From Streptomyces sp. STR69 (GTDB taxonomy: Bacteria; Actinomycetota; Actinomycetes; Streptomycetales; Streptomycetaceae): a stretch of DNA of 64,000 nt. The stretch covers positions 40,668 to 104,667 of the forward strand of contig NZ_JALJRY010000037.1 of the NCBI RefSeq assembly GCF_024519455.1, given 5' to 3'. The notes below the pieces were generated by a model. The model saw only the letters and a program-made list of their open reading frames with translations, ran no database searches and was not told where the DNA came from. Below are positions 1-7,948 of the stretch, in pieces. Made by a program: the position numbers and the translations under genes. Every line of letters begins with the position of its first letter. Position 1 is the first letter of the stretch.

Positions 1-764
1 GCGGCCAGCAGGACCAGCCCGACGGCGATCGGGGCCCAGACGTCCGTACGGCTCCACGCGATCACCTGTCCGGCACGGATCAGCCCGTAGGACAAGGCCG
101 CGAGTCCGCTGATCGACAGCAGCATTCCGGCCGGGTCCAGCGGGCGCCGGACGGGGCTGCGGAAATTCGGGACCACGACGGCTGTGCCGGCCAATGCGAC
201 CGCCACGACCGGGACATTGACCAGAAAGACCGAGCCCCACCAGAAATGGTCGAGAAGTACGCCGGCCAGCACCGGGCCCACCGCCATTCCGGCACCGGCG
301 GACGTCGAGAAAACGGCGATCGCGGTCGACCGCGCGGGGCCGGTGAAGGTCCACATGAGAATGGCCAGGTCGGCGGGCATGATCAGCGCGCTGCCCACCC
401 CCATCGCGGCCCGTGCGGCGATCAGTCGGCCCGCGTCGCCCGCGTACGCCGCCCACAGCGAAGCCCCGGCGAAGACCACGAGTCCGACGGTGAGCACGGC
501 CCGGTGGCCGAAGCGGTCGCCCAGTGCACCGGCGGTGAACATCAAGGTGGCGAAGGCCAGGGTGTACGCGCCCGTGGCCCACTGGAGTTCGGCCGGACCG
601 GCGTCCAGTCCGCGGACCGGGTCGGCGAGGGTCTCCAGGGCGGTGCTCAGGACGGTGTTGTCCAGCCAGATCAGCAGCGAGCACAGCATGAGAACGGCGA
701 GGATCATCCGCTGTCTCGACCTGGGCAATGTCACAGGTGTGGTCGGGGACGTGGACGTGGTCAT
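1..764 (-). CDS. DHA2-type MFS efflux transporter (3' end outside window)
   Basis: About 254 N-terminal residues of a drug:H+ antiporter are visible; the gene runs off the left edge, so its true length (usually 470-520 aa) is unknown. After a short Thr/Pro-rich head, the first membrane segment (residues 20-48) ends in LDNTVLSTALETLA, the DHA2 motif-D region with Asp35. Cytoplasmic loop 2-3 carries motif A as GALGDRFGHRAVL (about 79-91). The later repeated hydrophobic segments and a Gly/Pro-rich helix (SAGAGMAVGPVLAG) match motif C of antiporters. ATG at 762-764 is the first start after the noncoding spacer; no strong ribosome binding site is visible. It is divergent from the methyltransferase at 1067. 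A GTCAATT motif directly abuts the start codon and recurs three times in the spacer, so a local repressor is likely. The substrate cannot be told from sequence. Confidence 0.88.
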   Translation of the reverse strand, partial: MTTSTSPTTPVTLPRSRQRMILAVLMLCSLLIWLDNTVLSTALETLADPVRGLDAGPAELQWATGAYTLAFATLMFTAGALGDRFGHRAVLTVGLVVFAGASLWAAYAGDAGRLIAARAAMGVGSALIMPADLAILMWTFTGPARSTAIAVFSTSAGAGMAVGPVLAGVLLDHFWWGSVFLVNVPVVAVALAGTAVVVPNFRSPVRRPLDPAGMLLSISGLAALSYGLIRAGQVIAWSRTDVWAPIAVGLVLLA

Positions 765-1066
765 GAATTGACCCACCTCGGGTGCGATCGATAAAGAGCC
801 GACGCCTGGACCGTAGGGAATTAAAACACCCCTGTCAATTCCCATTTCCCGTGAACAGGCGTATCCCCGGGGCGAGTTACCGAGGCCACACCGGAGCCCC
901 TCTGTCAATTAATTCACGAGAAATCGCAGCCGGTTTGAATAATTCACCGAGGACATATCGCAAGCCTATTTGTCAATTCCCGATCCGCCGGAGTCGTCGC
1001 CCGGACGACAGCGGGCGTGTCAGGATGATGATCTGACAGCCACTCACCAAGACGGAGCCTGGCCTC
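765..1066. promoter_or_regulatory. AT-rich divergent intergenic region with repeated GTCAATT motifs
   Basis: This 302-bp gene-free stretch is clearly less GC-rich than its surroundings. It holds three direct copies of TGTCAATT (833-840, 903-910, 971-978), 68-70 bp apart, and a fourth copy of the core in inverse orientation at 766-772, touching the MFS start codon. Close to the methyltransferase start there is an inverted repeat TGTCAG-N9-CTGACA at 1018-1038. I infer overlapping divergent promoters and at least one operator system. No coding potential is apparent. Confidence 0.55.
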
Positions 1067-1885
1067 ATGACCTCTCCCAGCGGGGACGGCAGTGGCGCCC
1101 AGCCACTGATCATCGACACCAGCAAGCCCCACCCGGCGCGGATGTACGACTACTTCCTCGGGGGGAAGGACAACTACCCGGTCGACCGGGACGCCGCCGA
1201 GCAGTTCATCAAGGCCGCGCCCGAGGTGCGCGAGGGCGTCCGGGCCAACCGGCGCTTCATGCACCGGGCCGTCCGGCATGTCGTGGAAGAGGGCGGGGTG
1301 CGGCAGATCCTCGACATCGGGACCGGGCTGCCGACCGAACCCAACGTGCACCAGATCGCGCACGCCATCGCCCCGGACACCCGGATCGTCTACGTCGACA
1401 ACGACCCGATCGTCAGCACCCACTCGATGGCCCTCATGGAGGACACCGACACCTCCGTCATCCTGGCCGACCTGCGCGATCCCCGCGCCATCCTCGACCA
1501 CCCCGAGGTCCGCAAGGCGATCGACTTCGACCAGCCGGTGGCCGTACTGCTGGTGGCGGTCGTGCACTTCCTCGCCGACGACGGGGACCCGTACGGCATC
1601 GTCGCCACCCTGCGCGACGCGCTGCCGGCCGGTTCCTACCTCGTCCTCTCCCACGCCACCGGTGACGTCCACGAGGACCAGCGCGAGGAGGCGGCGTCCG
1701 TCTACAACCGGGCCACTGCCACCCTCAACCTCCGCACCCACGCCCAAGTCCTGGACTTCTTCGGCGACTTCACCCTCGTGGACCCGGGCCTGGTCCGCGT
1801 CACCCACTGGCGCCCCGAGCAGACACCGAACCCGGACGCCCCGCTCATCGGCATCTATGGCGGGGTGGCCCGCAAGGAGAGCTAG
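1067..1885 (+). CDS. SAM-dependent methyltransferase, DUF574 (Methyltransf_19) family
   Basis: A 272-aa cytoplasmic protein of the actinobacterial DUF574 family. The family signature GGKDNYPVDRDAAE lies at residues 32-45. The glycine-rich SAM-binding loop ILDIGTGLPT is at 81-90, followed by the acidic strand end VYVDND and the second core motif DLRDP. The family adopts a class I methyltransferase fold, but its natural substrates are unknown; members are abundant in Streptomyces. Start ATG 1067 fits the family N-terminus (ID(T/S)SKPHPARMYDYFLGG). A close relative lies at 43190-44092 in this window. The gene stands alone between the MFS gene (divergent) and the MerR gene (convergent). Family assignment is secure; the reaction is inferred only as SAM-dependent transfer. 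Confidence 0.9.
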   Translation: MTSPSGDGSGAQPLIIDTSKPHPARMYDYFLGGKDNYPVDRDAAEQFIKAAPEVREGVRANRRFMHRAVRHVVEEGGVRQILDIGTGLPTEPNVHQIAHAIAPDTRIVYVDNDPIVSTHSMALMEDTDTSVILADLRDPRAILDHPEVRKAIDFDQPVAVLLVAVVHFLADDGDPYGIVATLRDALPAGSYLVLSHATGDVHEDQREEAASVYNRATATLNLRTHAQVLDFFGDFTLVDPGLVRVTHWRPEQTPNPDAPLIGIYGGVARKES

Positions 1886-1908
1886 GGAGAGTCGGGGCAC
1901 AGCCGAGG

Positions 1909-2676
1909 TCATGCCGTGGAGCGGCGGGCGCGGTCGAGGTAGGCGGTCAGGTCGTGCCAGGCGTCGGGCGGAGCCGTCGGATCGCCTGACATCACGGCCG
2001 GCTCGTGCCGCCAGGCGGACCGCACCCCGGCCGAGATCTCGCTGTCGCCCCCGTTGAACAGCGAGCTCAGTTCGTCCATGCGTGCCACCAGCTTCAGCAC
2101 CCGGGGGTCCGCCGGCTCCACCCCCGCGGTGCGCAGCGCCTCGGCCCTGCGGTACAGCTCCGGCCACTCGACCTCCAGCAGGTAGTGGGCGGCGGGGCCC
2201 AGCGCTGCCACCCCGTCGTGCAGTGTCTGCAGTTGGTCGTCGTCGAGGTGGCGCCGCAGGGCTTCCGTGCGCTCCGGTCCCGCGCCGCCCATCGTCCCGA
2301 GTGCGCCGATCAGGGTGGAGATCTCGGGTGCCCGGTCGGCGGCCAACTCACCCTGGATATGGGCGAGTCGTTGCCTCAGAGCTTCCAGGGACGCGAGGGC
2401 GGCTTCGACGCCGGCCAGGTGCTCGCCCACCAGCCGGACCGGGTCGACTCCGGCGTCCAGGCACGTGGCGATGGTCTCCAGCCCCAGCCCGAGCCGGCGC
2501 AGCGCGAGCACCTGGTACAGGCGGACCGCATCCTCCTCGGTGTACTCGCGGTGCCCGGCGGCCGTACGCCTGGACGGGCTGAGCAGCCCGATCCGGTCCC
2601 AGTGGTGCAAGGTGCGAACAGTCAGCCCACTCGCCTCGGCGAGCGCTCCGACCTTCCATGTCTGGTCGATGCTCAT
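1909..2676 (-). CDS. MerR-family regulator with TipAS-like C-terminal domain
   Basis: A 255-aa protein. The N-terminal winged helix (residues 9-75, VGALAEASGLTVRTLHHWDR) is a typical MerR DNA-binding domain, followed by a dimerisation helix. The C-terminal half contains the pattern WPELYRRAEALRTAGVEPAD...FNGGDSEISAGV, resembling the ligand-binding TipAS domain that senses thiopeptides in TipA proteins. No Cys suited to covalent thiopeptide capture is obvious, so the ligand may differ. The promoter just upstream has the unusual 19-bp spacer expected of a self-activated MerR promoter, and the transcript is probably leaderless. No obvious target gene lies beside it; it may act on itself or at a distance. 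Confidence 0.85.
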   Translation of the reverse strand: MSIDQTWKVGALAEASGLTVRTLHHWDRIGLLSPSRRTAAGHREYTEEDAVRLYQVLALRRLGLGLETIATCLDAGVDPVRLVGEHLAGVEAALASLEALRQRLAHIQGELAADRAPEISTLIGALGTMGGAGPERTEALRRHLDDDQLQTLHDGVAALGPAAHYLLEVEWPELYRRAEALRTAGVEPADPRVLKLVARMDELSSLFNGGDSEISAGVRSAWRHEPAVMSGDPTAPPDAWHDLTAYLDRARRSTA

Positions 2677-2713
2677 GCGTCAACGATGCTCCCTGACGCC
2701 GTGTGAGGTGCAA
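2677..2713 (-). promoter_or_regulatory. MerR-type autoregulated promoter with 19-bp spacer
   Basis: Reading toward the MerR gene, TTGCAC (2713-2708) and CATCGT (2688-2683) are separated by exactly 19 bp. The spacer region contains the imperfect inverted repeat CCTCAC-ACGGC-GTCAGG. MerR proteins bind such over-long spacers and untwist them. The start codon lies 6 nt beyond the -10 element, implying a leaderless mRNA. This is based on sequence pattern only. Confidence 0.6.
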
Positions 2714-2730
2714 GCCCACGGGGAGGGCGG

Positions 2731-2830
2731 TCAGGACGCGGTTCCGGGCAGGTCGAACCACACCGCCTTGCCCCCGGGCGGGACGGTGTAGCCGGCTACA
2801 CCCCCGACCAGGCAGCCCGCCCCCTCGTGG
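2731..2830 (-). pseudogene. Possible C-terminal remnant of a RsbW-like ATP-binding protein
   Basis: The minus-strand frame ends with TVPPGGKAVWFDLPGTAS before a stop at 2731. The GGKAVWFDL string is the usual last strand of Streptomyces histidine-kinase-like ATPases, such as the one at 34231-34662. Nothing upstream in the frame resembles the N-box or G-boxes of that family, so if real this is a 30-codon relic. It could also be chance coding similarity. Confidence 0.25.
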
Positions 2831-2905
2831 CGGCAGCCCGCCCGCGGGATCGTTGATCTCAGAAGGTCAGAGCCAAGGTCAACCACTCGCCGGAAGGAAC
2901 CCGAC

Positions 2906-3067
2906 ATGCCGCACGCCGCCGCCATCTCCCTCACGAAGAACACCCGTACCGCCCAGCCGTCGGCGGACACACCCCGGCGAACCCCTCGCACCACCCCCCG
3001 CGTGATGCCCCTCTGGCAGGCGATGGCCCACCTGTTCGCCCCGGCCGACGGCACAGTGCGGCCCTGA
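2906..3067 (+). CDS. Small basic hypothetical protein (53 aa)
   Basis: A short frame starts at ATG 2906 behind a good ribosome binding site (GGAAGGA at 2892-2898). It encodes 53 residues with a Thr/Arg-rich centre and a final segment PLWQAMAHLFAPADGTVRP. No domain or membrane segment is recognisable. Support comes from the ribosome binding site and coding-like base use. It lies alone between the MerR and histidine phosphatase genes. I do not know a function. Confidence 0.5.
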   Translation: MPHAAAISLTKNTRTAQPSADTPRRTPRTTPRVMPLWQAMAHLFAPADGTVRP

Positions 3068-3364
3068 ACCCCCTCGTCACCCGCCGGTCGCGCGGCCCGC
3101 GTCCCGAACAACCCGTCTCCCCCTCCGCAAGCCGGGGTCATCCCTAACCGGTCACCAGGGTGCACAGCAGTTAGATTTACCCCCAGCCTCCACCGACCCC
3201 CCGCACCGGACGCCCGACCCCACTCGACCCGACCCCACCCCACCCCACTGATCCACTCGCGACGCACAGCCGACAAGCGCCGACAAAGCGCCGCCGAAGC
3301 GCCGTGAAAGCCAGGCCCTCGCAGTCATCCCCAGTGCACCCGCCGTTCACATCCCCCGCGAAAC

Positions 3365-4744
3365 ATGCGGCCCATGAGACGTGTCACCCCCGCCCTGGTC
3401 CTCGGCGTGGCCGCGCTGATGGCCACCCCGTTCGCCGCCCAGGCCGCCCCCGGCGGCAACGCCCACACCGACAGCTACGGCACGAAGGCCGTGTACACGC
3501 CGGAGCAGAACTCCCGGTCGTACCAGAAGGCCCCGGCCGGCTTCACCCCCGTCTTCACCGAGAACGTGTCCCGGCACGGATCGCGCTCCGCGACCGACAG
3601 CTCGGACGGCGACCTGATCCTCGCGCTCTGGAACAAGGCCGAGGCGGAGGGCCAACTCACCGCGAAGGGGCGGGAGTTCGGGCCCAGGACACAGGCCCTC
3701 GAAGCCGCCATGAGCACGATCGGATACGGCAACCTCAGCGCGCGCGGCAAGGCGGAGATCCAGGCCACCGCCACCCGGATGGAGAAGCGGCTGCCGAGCC
3801 TCTTCGCGACGATCGCGAAGAACAAGGAGCCCATCGACGTCGTCAGTTCGGGCCAGGGGCGTGCCGTCGACAGCGCCAACCTCTACGGCGCCGCCCTCGC
3901 CCAGACCGACCCGGACCTCACCTCCCTCATCGGCACGACCCGCACCGACAAGGACCTCCTCTACTTCCACAAGGCCGCCGGTGGCGCCGCCTACCGCGAC
4001 TACATCGCCAACGACCAGCGCCTCGCCACCACCCTGACCTCCGTCACGGACCAGCCGAAGACCCACCGCGCCGCCCGTGACGTACTGAAGAAGCTGTTCA
4101 AGCCCGCGTTCGTGGACCGGATCACGGCGGGCGAGTTCTCGACGATCGGCACGGACGTCGAGGCCGCCACCGCCGTCTACAACCTGTACGCCATCGCCCC
4201 CGCGATGAGCGCGGAGAGCCCGGGCGGCAAGGGCTGGGGCATGGACCGGTACATCTCGGCGCGCGACGCCGACTGGTTCGGGTACATCTCCGACGCCGAG
4301 GACTTCTACGAGAAGGGGCCGGGCTTCGCCGACAGCGACATCACGTACAAGATGGCCGGCGTCCTGCTCGACGACTTCTTCAAGAAGGTCGAGGCCAAGC
4401 GCGACGGCACGAGCGACCTGGGCGCCGAACTCCGGTTCACGCACGCCGAGGAGATCATCCCGCTGGCCGCGCTGATGGGCCTGCCCGGCAGCACGCAGGG
4501 CGTCACCGTCGAGCAGCCGTACACCTACGCCACCAACTCCTGGCGCGGTGCCGCCGTCGCCCCGCTCGGCTCGAACATCCAGTGGGACGTCTACCGCAAG
4601 GGCAGCACCTACCTCGTGCGCATGCTCTACAACGAGAAGGAGACCGCCTTCAAGGCCGGCTGCCGTCCCGTCTCCAAGGGCAGCAAGTTCTACGACCTGA
4701 ACGAGCTGGAGCGCTGCTTCGGCCGCACGCCCTCCAACAGCTGA
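3365..4744 (+). CDS. Secreted histidine-type phosphatase (phytase/MINPP-like)
   Basis: A 459-aa precursor with a Sec signal peptide (positively charged MRPMRRVTP, hydrophobic core, AQAAPGG near residues 26-32). The mature protein carries the branch-2 histidine phosphatase signature as NVSRHGSRS (about 69-77), where the His is the phospho-acceptor. The distal acid motif is FTHAEEIIPL in the C-terminal third. Proteins of this type hydrolyse phosphomonoesters, often inositol polyphosphates, outside the cell. Two Cys near the C-terminus (AGCRPV, ERCFGR) may form a disulfide. ATG 3374 is an equally possible start three codons in. The gene is monocistronic and converges on the GNAT gene. Exported phosphatases often respond to phosphate limitation, but I saw no clear PHO box upstream. 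Confidence 0.87.
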   Translation: MRPMRRVTPALVLGVAALMATPFAAQAAPGGNAHTDSYGTKAVYTPEQNSRSYQKAPAGFTPVFTENVSRHGSRSATDSSDGDLILALWNKAEAEGQLTAKGREFGPRTQALEAAMSTIGYGNLSARGKAEIQATATRMEKRLPSLFATIAKNKEPIDVVSSGQGRAVDSANLYGAALAQTDPDLTSLIGTTRTDKDLLYFHKAAGGAAYRDYIANDQRLATTLTSVTDQPKTHRAARDVLKKLFKPAFVDRITAGEFSTIGTDVEAATAVYNLYAIAPAMSAESPGGKGWGMDRYISARDADWFGYISDAEDFYEKGPGFADSDITYKMAGVLLDDFFKKVEAKRDGTSDLGAELRFTHAEEIIPLAALMGLPGSTQGVTVEQPYTYATNSWRGAAVAPLGSNIQWDVYRKGSTYLVRMLYNEKETAFKAGCRPVSKGSKFYDLNELERCFGRTPSNS

Positions 4745-4752
4745 CGGCTGAC

Positions 4753-4798
4753 CAACGCCAACGCCAACGCCGGCACCGGCACCGGCACCGGCACCGGT
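4753..4798. repeat. Simple hexamer repeats between convergent genes
   Basis: The short gap between the phosphatase stop and the GNAT stop is filled by AACGCC units followed directly by four GGCACC units. This microsatellite is not palindromic and is unlikely to terminate transcription by itself. Copy number is probably variable. Confidence 0.8.
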
Positions 4799-4805
4799 CG
4801 TCCGG

Positions 4806-5612
4806 CTACAGCCCCGCGCTCCCCCGGGCGCGGGCCGCCGCCGCGAACTCCCGGCCCCGCATCCCGGCCCGCCGGTACGCGGCGATCGCGGCCGGGTTGT
4901 CGGCGTCCACCATCAGCGCGGCGCGCCCGTATTCCCGTACCAGCGCGTCGACGACGAACCGCGACACGGCCACGCCCAGCCCACGCCCCCGCGCCTCCGG
5001 CCGGGTCAGGACCCCGGCCATGAAGCCGCAGCCGGCCCCGGACCAGGCGTCCCCGGCCACCGCGAGCAACGCACCGGTGCCGTCCGGGCCATGGTCGTGG
5101 GCACCGGCCCAGCGGCGGGTTCCAGGGCGGCCGGGGCGGGCGTACGAGCCGGGGAACGAGTCCTCGAAGAGGGCCGCCGCCTCCCGCTCCTCCTCCGCGT
5201 CGAGCCACCGCACGCCCTCCGGGACGGTGGCCGGCGGGTCTGTCGTCTCCATAGTCTCCGCCGTCTCCATCCACAGGAACCCGGAGCCACCGGCGGCCAC
5301 GAGTCCCGGTGTCCCCCGGACCAGCGCGGCGATCAACTCCGCGTCCCCGAACGGGCGGTGGCCCGGTCCGACCTCCGCCAGCACCTCGTCCCGTACGAGA
5401 ACGAGCGCGTCGTCCGCCTCCCCGTCGACCGCGATCCGGTCCCGCCCGGACAGCCCGGGGCTGACCACCGCGGTCGCCGAGCCGTGACGGAAGACGCGGA
5501 CACCGGGGCCGAGGCAGCCGTCGTCGGCGGACAGTTGCGCGGCCCAGAGCAGATGCCCGGCGGCGTCGCTGCGCAGCCCGTCAGCCTCGGCCACGTACGC
5601 CCGCCCCCGCAC
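4806..5612 (-). CDS. GNAT-family N-acetyltransferase
   Basis: A 268-aa protein. The C-terminal GNAT domain (about residues 140-268) contains the acetyl-CoA-binding motif A as GVLTRPEARGRGLG (Q/R-x-x-G-x-G/A form) and the usual C-terminal pattern DADNPAAIAAYRRAGM. The N-terminal ~130 residues resemble a degenerate second GNAT-like half, as in tandem GNAT proteins. The GTG start (5610-5612) lies inside the 3' end of the sensor kinase gene, a 32-nt overlap in a different frame, which implies translational coupling to the kinase. The acceptor substrate is unknown; an amine-containing antibiotic or protein terminus are both possible. Confidence 0.85.
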   Translation of the reverse strand: MRGRAYVAEADGLRSDAAGHLLWAAQLSADDGCLGPGVRVFRHGSATAVVSPGLSGRDRIAVDGEADDALVLVRDEVLAEVGPGHRPFGDAELIAALVRGTPGLVAAGGSGFLWMETAETMETTDPPATVPEGVRWLDAEEEREAAALFEDSFPGSYARPGRPGTRRWAGAHDHGPDGTGALLAVAGDAWSGAGCGFMAGVLTRPEARGRGLGVAVSRFVVDALVREYGRAALMVDADNPAAIAAYRRAGMRGREFAAAARARGSAGL

Positions 5613-7032
5613 GCGGTTCGACCACTCCCCCGACCGTGAACCCGATCACCGACCCGCCGCCCTCCCGTCGTAGCGCGAAGGGGGATCCGCCGTGGGCGAG
5701 GGCCACCTCGCGGACGATGGAGAGGCCCAGGCCCGAGCCGGGGAGGGAGCGGGCGTCGGCGGCGCGGTAGAAGCGGTCGAAGATGCGGAAGAGGTCGGTT
5801 TCGGAGACTCCGGGGCCCCGGTCGAGGACCTCCACGCGGACCGTGCCCGGGCGTGCGGGACCCGAGACCGCGATCTCGATCGGGGTCTGGCCCGCGCGGT
5901 CGAACTTGGCCGCGTTCTCGACCAGGTTGGAGATCGCGCGCTGGAGCATGCCGGGGCGGCCGTCGGTCGTCGTGTCGCCGCTCGCGCGGACGGTGATGTC
6001 CCGGCCGGTACGGCGGCGGGCCAGCAGCGCCACGTCCTCCGCGATGTCGGCGAGGTCCACCTGCTGAGGCGGCTCGGTGTCGGACTGGCCCGCCGCCAGA
6101 TCCACCAACTCGTTGACCAGGTCGGTGAGCTCGCGGGCCTCCTGGCTCAGGTCCGCGACCAGTTCCTCGCGGGTGCCGGGCGGCAGTTCGTCCATGCGGC
6201 GGAGCAGGGAGATGTTCGTGCGCAACGACGTGAGCGGGGTGCGGAGTTCGTGGCCCGCGTCCTGGATCAGGCGGCGCTGGTCCTCCTCCGACTGCGCGAG
6301 CCGGCCGAGCATCCGGTCGAAGGCGCGGCCGAGGCGGCCCACCTCGTCGTAGCCGGTGACGGGGACCTGCACACCGAGGCTGCGGGTGCGGGCCACGTCC
6401 TCGGCCGCCGCCGTGAGGATGATCAGGCGCCGGGTGATACGCCGGGCCAGCCACCAGCCGCACAACCCGGCCAGCACCACGACCGCCGCCATCAGCACGA
6501 ACGTCCGCTGCTGCAGGGCCCGCAGCAGATCCTCGGTGTCGCTGAACTCCTGCGCCACCTGCACCGCCCCCTGCCCGCGGCCCAGGGACACGGTCGCGAT
6601 GCGGTACACGTCCTCGGCGACGGCGACGTCCTTGTGCTCGACCGTCTTCCCGGCCACCTTCTCGCCGGCGACCGCCCGGTCGTCACCGGTGACGGGCAGC
6701 GCCGGGCTGCCGCTGTCGAGGACACCGCCGGCCGGCCCGAGCACCTGCACATCCGTACGGGCCGGGCGCACGATGTCGTGGCCGGGCGCGGAGGAGGAGA
6801 AGTCGTCGGGCGTCATCTGGTGCGTGCGCACCTCGTCCTGCAGATCCTGTACGACCTGGTCGAACACCGACTCCTGGTCGACCCGGACCAGCCGGGCCGC
6901 CGCGCCGTAGGAGAGCACGCCGACGAGGAGGGTGACGGCGGCGGTCACCGCCGCGAAGGACAGCACGAAGGTCGTACGGAGGGAGACCAGTCGGGGCCGC
7001 CGGGCGGCCACCAGCCGCCGCAGGCGGCCCAC
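5581..7032 (-). CDS. Sensor histidine kinase (HisKA, MprB-like architecture)
   Basis: A 483-aa membrane kinase. TM1 is at about residues 22-48, an extracytoplasmic sensor loop runs from 50 to 172, and TM2 is at 176-196. These are followed by a HAMP linker, the dimerisation/phosphorylation helix with His261 in AGHELRTPLTS, and a HATPase domain with N-box SNLVENAAKF and G-boxes DRGPGVS and GSGLGLSI. It autophosphorylates on His and passes phosphate to the regulator encoded immediately upstream. The gene begins at the nucleotide after the regulator stop codon, and its own 3' end overlaps the GNAT start, so the three genes form one operon. The sensed signal is not deducible. Confidence 0.95.
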   Translation of the reverse strand: MGRLRRLVAARRPRLVSLRTTFVLSFAAVTAAVTLLVGVLSYGAAARLVRVDQESVFDQVVQDLQDEVRTHQMTPDDFSSSAPGHDIVRPARTDVQVLGPAGGVLDSGSPALPVTGDDRAVAGEKVAGKTVEHKDVAVAEDVYRIATVSLGRGQGAVQVAQEFSDTEDLLRALQQRTFVLMAAVVVLAGLCGWWLARRITRRLIILTAAAEDVARTRSLGVQVPVTGYDEVGRLGRAFDRMLGRLAQSEEDQRRLIQDAGHELRTPLTSLRTNISLLRRMDELPPGTREELVADLSQEARELTDLVNELVDLAAGQSDTEPPQQVDLADIAEDVALLARRRTGRDITVRASGDTTTDGRPGMLQRAISNLVENAAKFDRAGQTPIEIAVSGPARPGTVRVEVLDRGPGVSETDLFRIFDRFYRAADARSLPGSGLGLSIVREVALAHGGSPFALRREGGGSVIGFTVGGVVEPRAGAGVRGRG

Positions 7033-7815
7033 TCAGTCCTCCCGCAGCACGTAACCCACGCCACGCACCGTGTGGATCAGCTGCGGTGCGCCGGGCTCGT
7101 CGAGCTTGCGGCGCAGATAGCCGACGTAGACGGCGAGGTTCTTGGAGCCGGGGCCGAAGTCGTAGCCCCAGATGCGGTCGTAGATCGTGGAGTGGTCGAG
7201 GACGATGCCCGCGTTGCGGACCAGCAGTTCGAGGAGCTCGAACTCGGTCCGGGTCAGCTCCAGTTCACGCTCCGCGCGCCAGACGCGGCGGGCCTGGAGG
7301 TCCATGCGCAGACCGGCCGCCGAGATCTGTTTGTCGGAGGAGGAGGCGGCGGAGGGGGAGGAGAACGCCGACGACTGCGGCCCCTCCTTGAGTACGTCGG
7401 CGGAGGTGCCGGACGGTCCGGGGACGCCGTTCGCCGGGACCGGGCTGGTGCGGCGGAGCAGGGCGCGCAGCCTCGCGAAGACCTCCTCGACGTCGAAGGG
7501 CTTCACCACGTAGTCGTCGGCGCCCGCGTCCAGGCCCGCGATGCGGTCGGCGGTCTCCACGAGGGCGGTGAGCATCAGGATCGGGGTGCGGTCGCCCTCG
7601 GCGCGCAGCACCCGGCAGACCTGGAGGCCGTCGATGCCGGGCATCATCACATCGAGAAGCAGCACGTCCGGTGGGGTGCGATGGGCCTGCGCGAGCGCCT
7701 CGACACCGTCGGCGACCGCGGTCACCTGGTAGCCCTCCAGGGTCAGGGCCCGCTCCAGGGCATGACGGATGGCACGGTCGTCTTCGGCGAGCAGCACAGT
7801 CTGGGGCACGTCCAC
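7033..7815 (-). CDS. OmpR/PhoB-type response regulator
   Basis: A 260-aa regulator. The receiver domain spans residues 5-118 with acidic pocket EDD (11-13), phospho-acceptor Asp55 in LLLDVMMPG and Lys105 in VVKPFD. The winged-helix domain (about 165-257) contains RTEFELLELLVRN and the recognition helix region YVGYLRRKLD. An unusually long Ser-rich linker (about residues 125-163) joins the two domains. Start is GTG 7813-7815. It partners the adjacent histidine kinase (0-bp gap). Targets are unknown. Confidence 0.95.
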   Translation of the reverse strand: MDVPQTVLLAEDDRAIRHALERALTLEGYQVTAVADGVEALAQAHRTPPDVLLLDVMMPGIDGLQVCRVLRAEGDRTPILMLTALVETADRIAGLDAGADDYVVKPFDVEEVFARLRALLRRTSPVPANGVPGPSGTSADVLKEGPQSSAFSSPSAASSSDKQISAAGLRMDLQARRVWRAERELELTRTEFELLELLVRNAGIVLDHSTIYDRIWGYDFGPGSKNLAVYVGYLRRKLDEPGAPQLIHTVRGVGYVLRED

Positions 7816-7948
7816 CAGTGTGCCAAGGCCTCCGGCGGTTGACCGGTGGGGGCAGGCCTACGATCACCCTTTTTACCTGCCTCTCACCGTGGTGGACGCA
7901 ACCCGGGTTTAGCTCCTACCGTCTTCTCACGGTCGGCTGCCCTGCCGT

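Noticed and set aside
2731..3276. 181-codon minus-strand frame between MerR and phosphatase genes
   Set aside because: Mostly non-coding-like sequence; only its last ~30 codons resemble an ATPase tail.
5692..7842. Very long plus-strand open frame opposite the two-component system
   Set aside because: It is antisense to a clear histidine kinase and response regulator, has no recognisable domain, and reads as low-complexity Arg/Gly/Val sequence typical of high-GC antisense frames.
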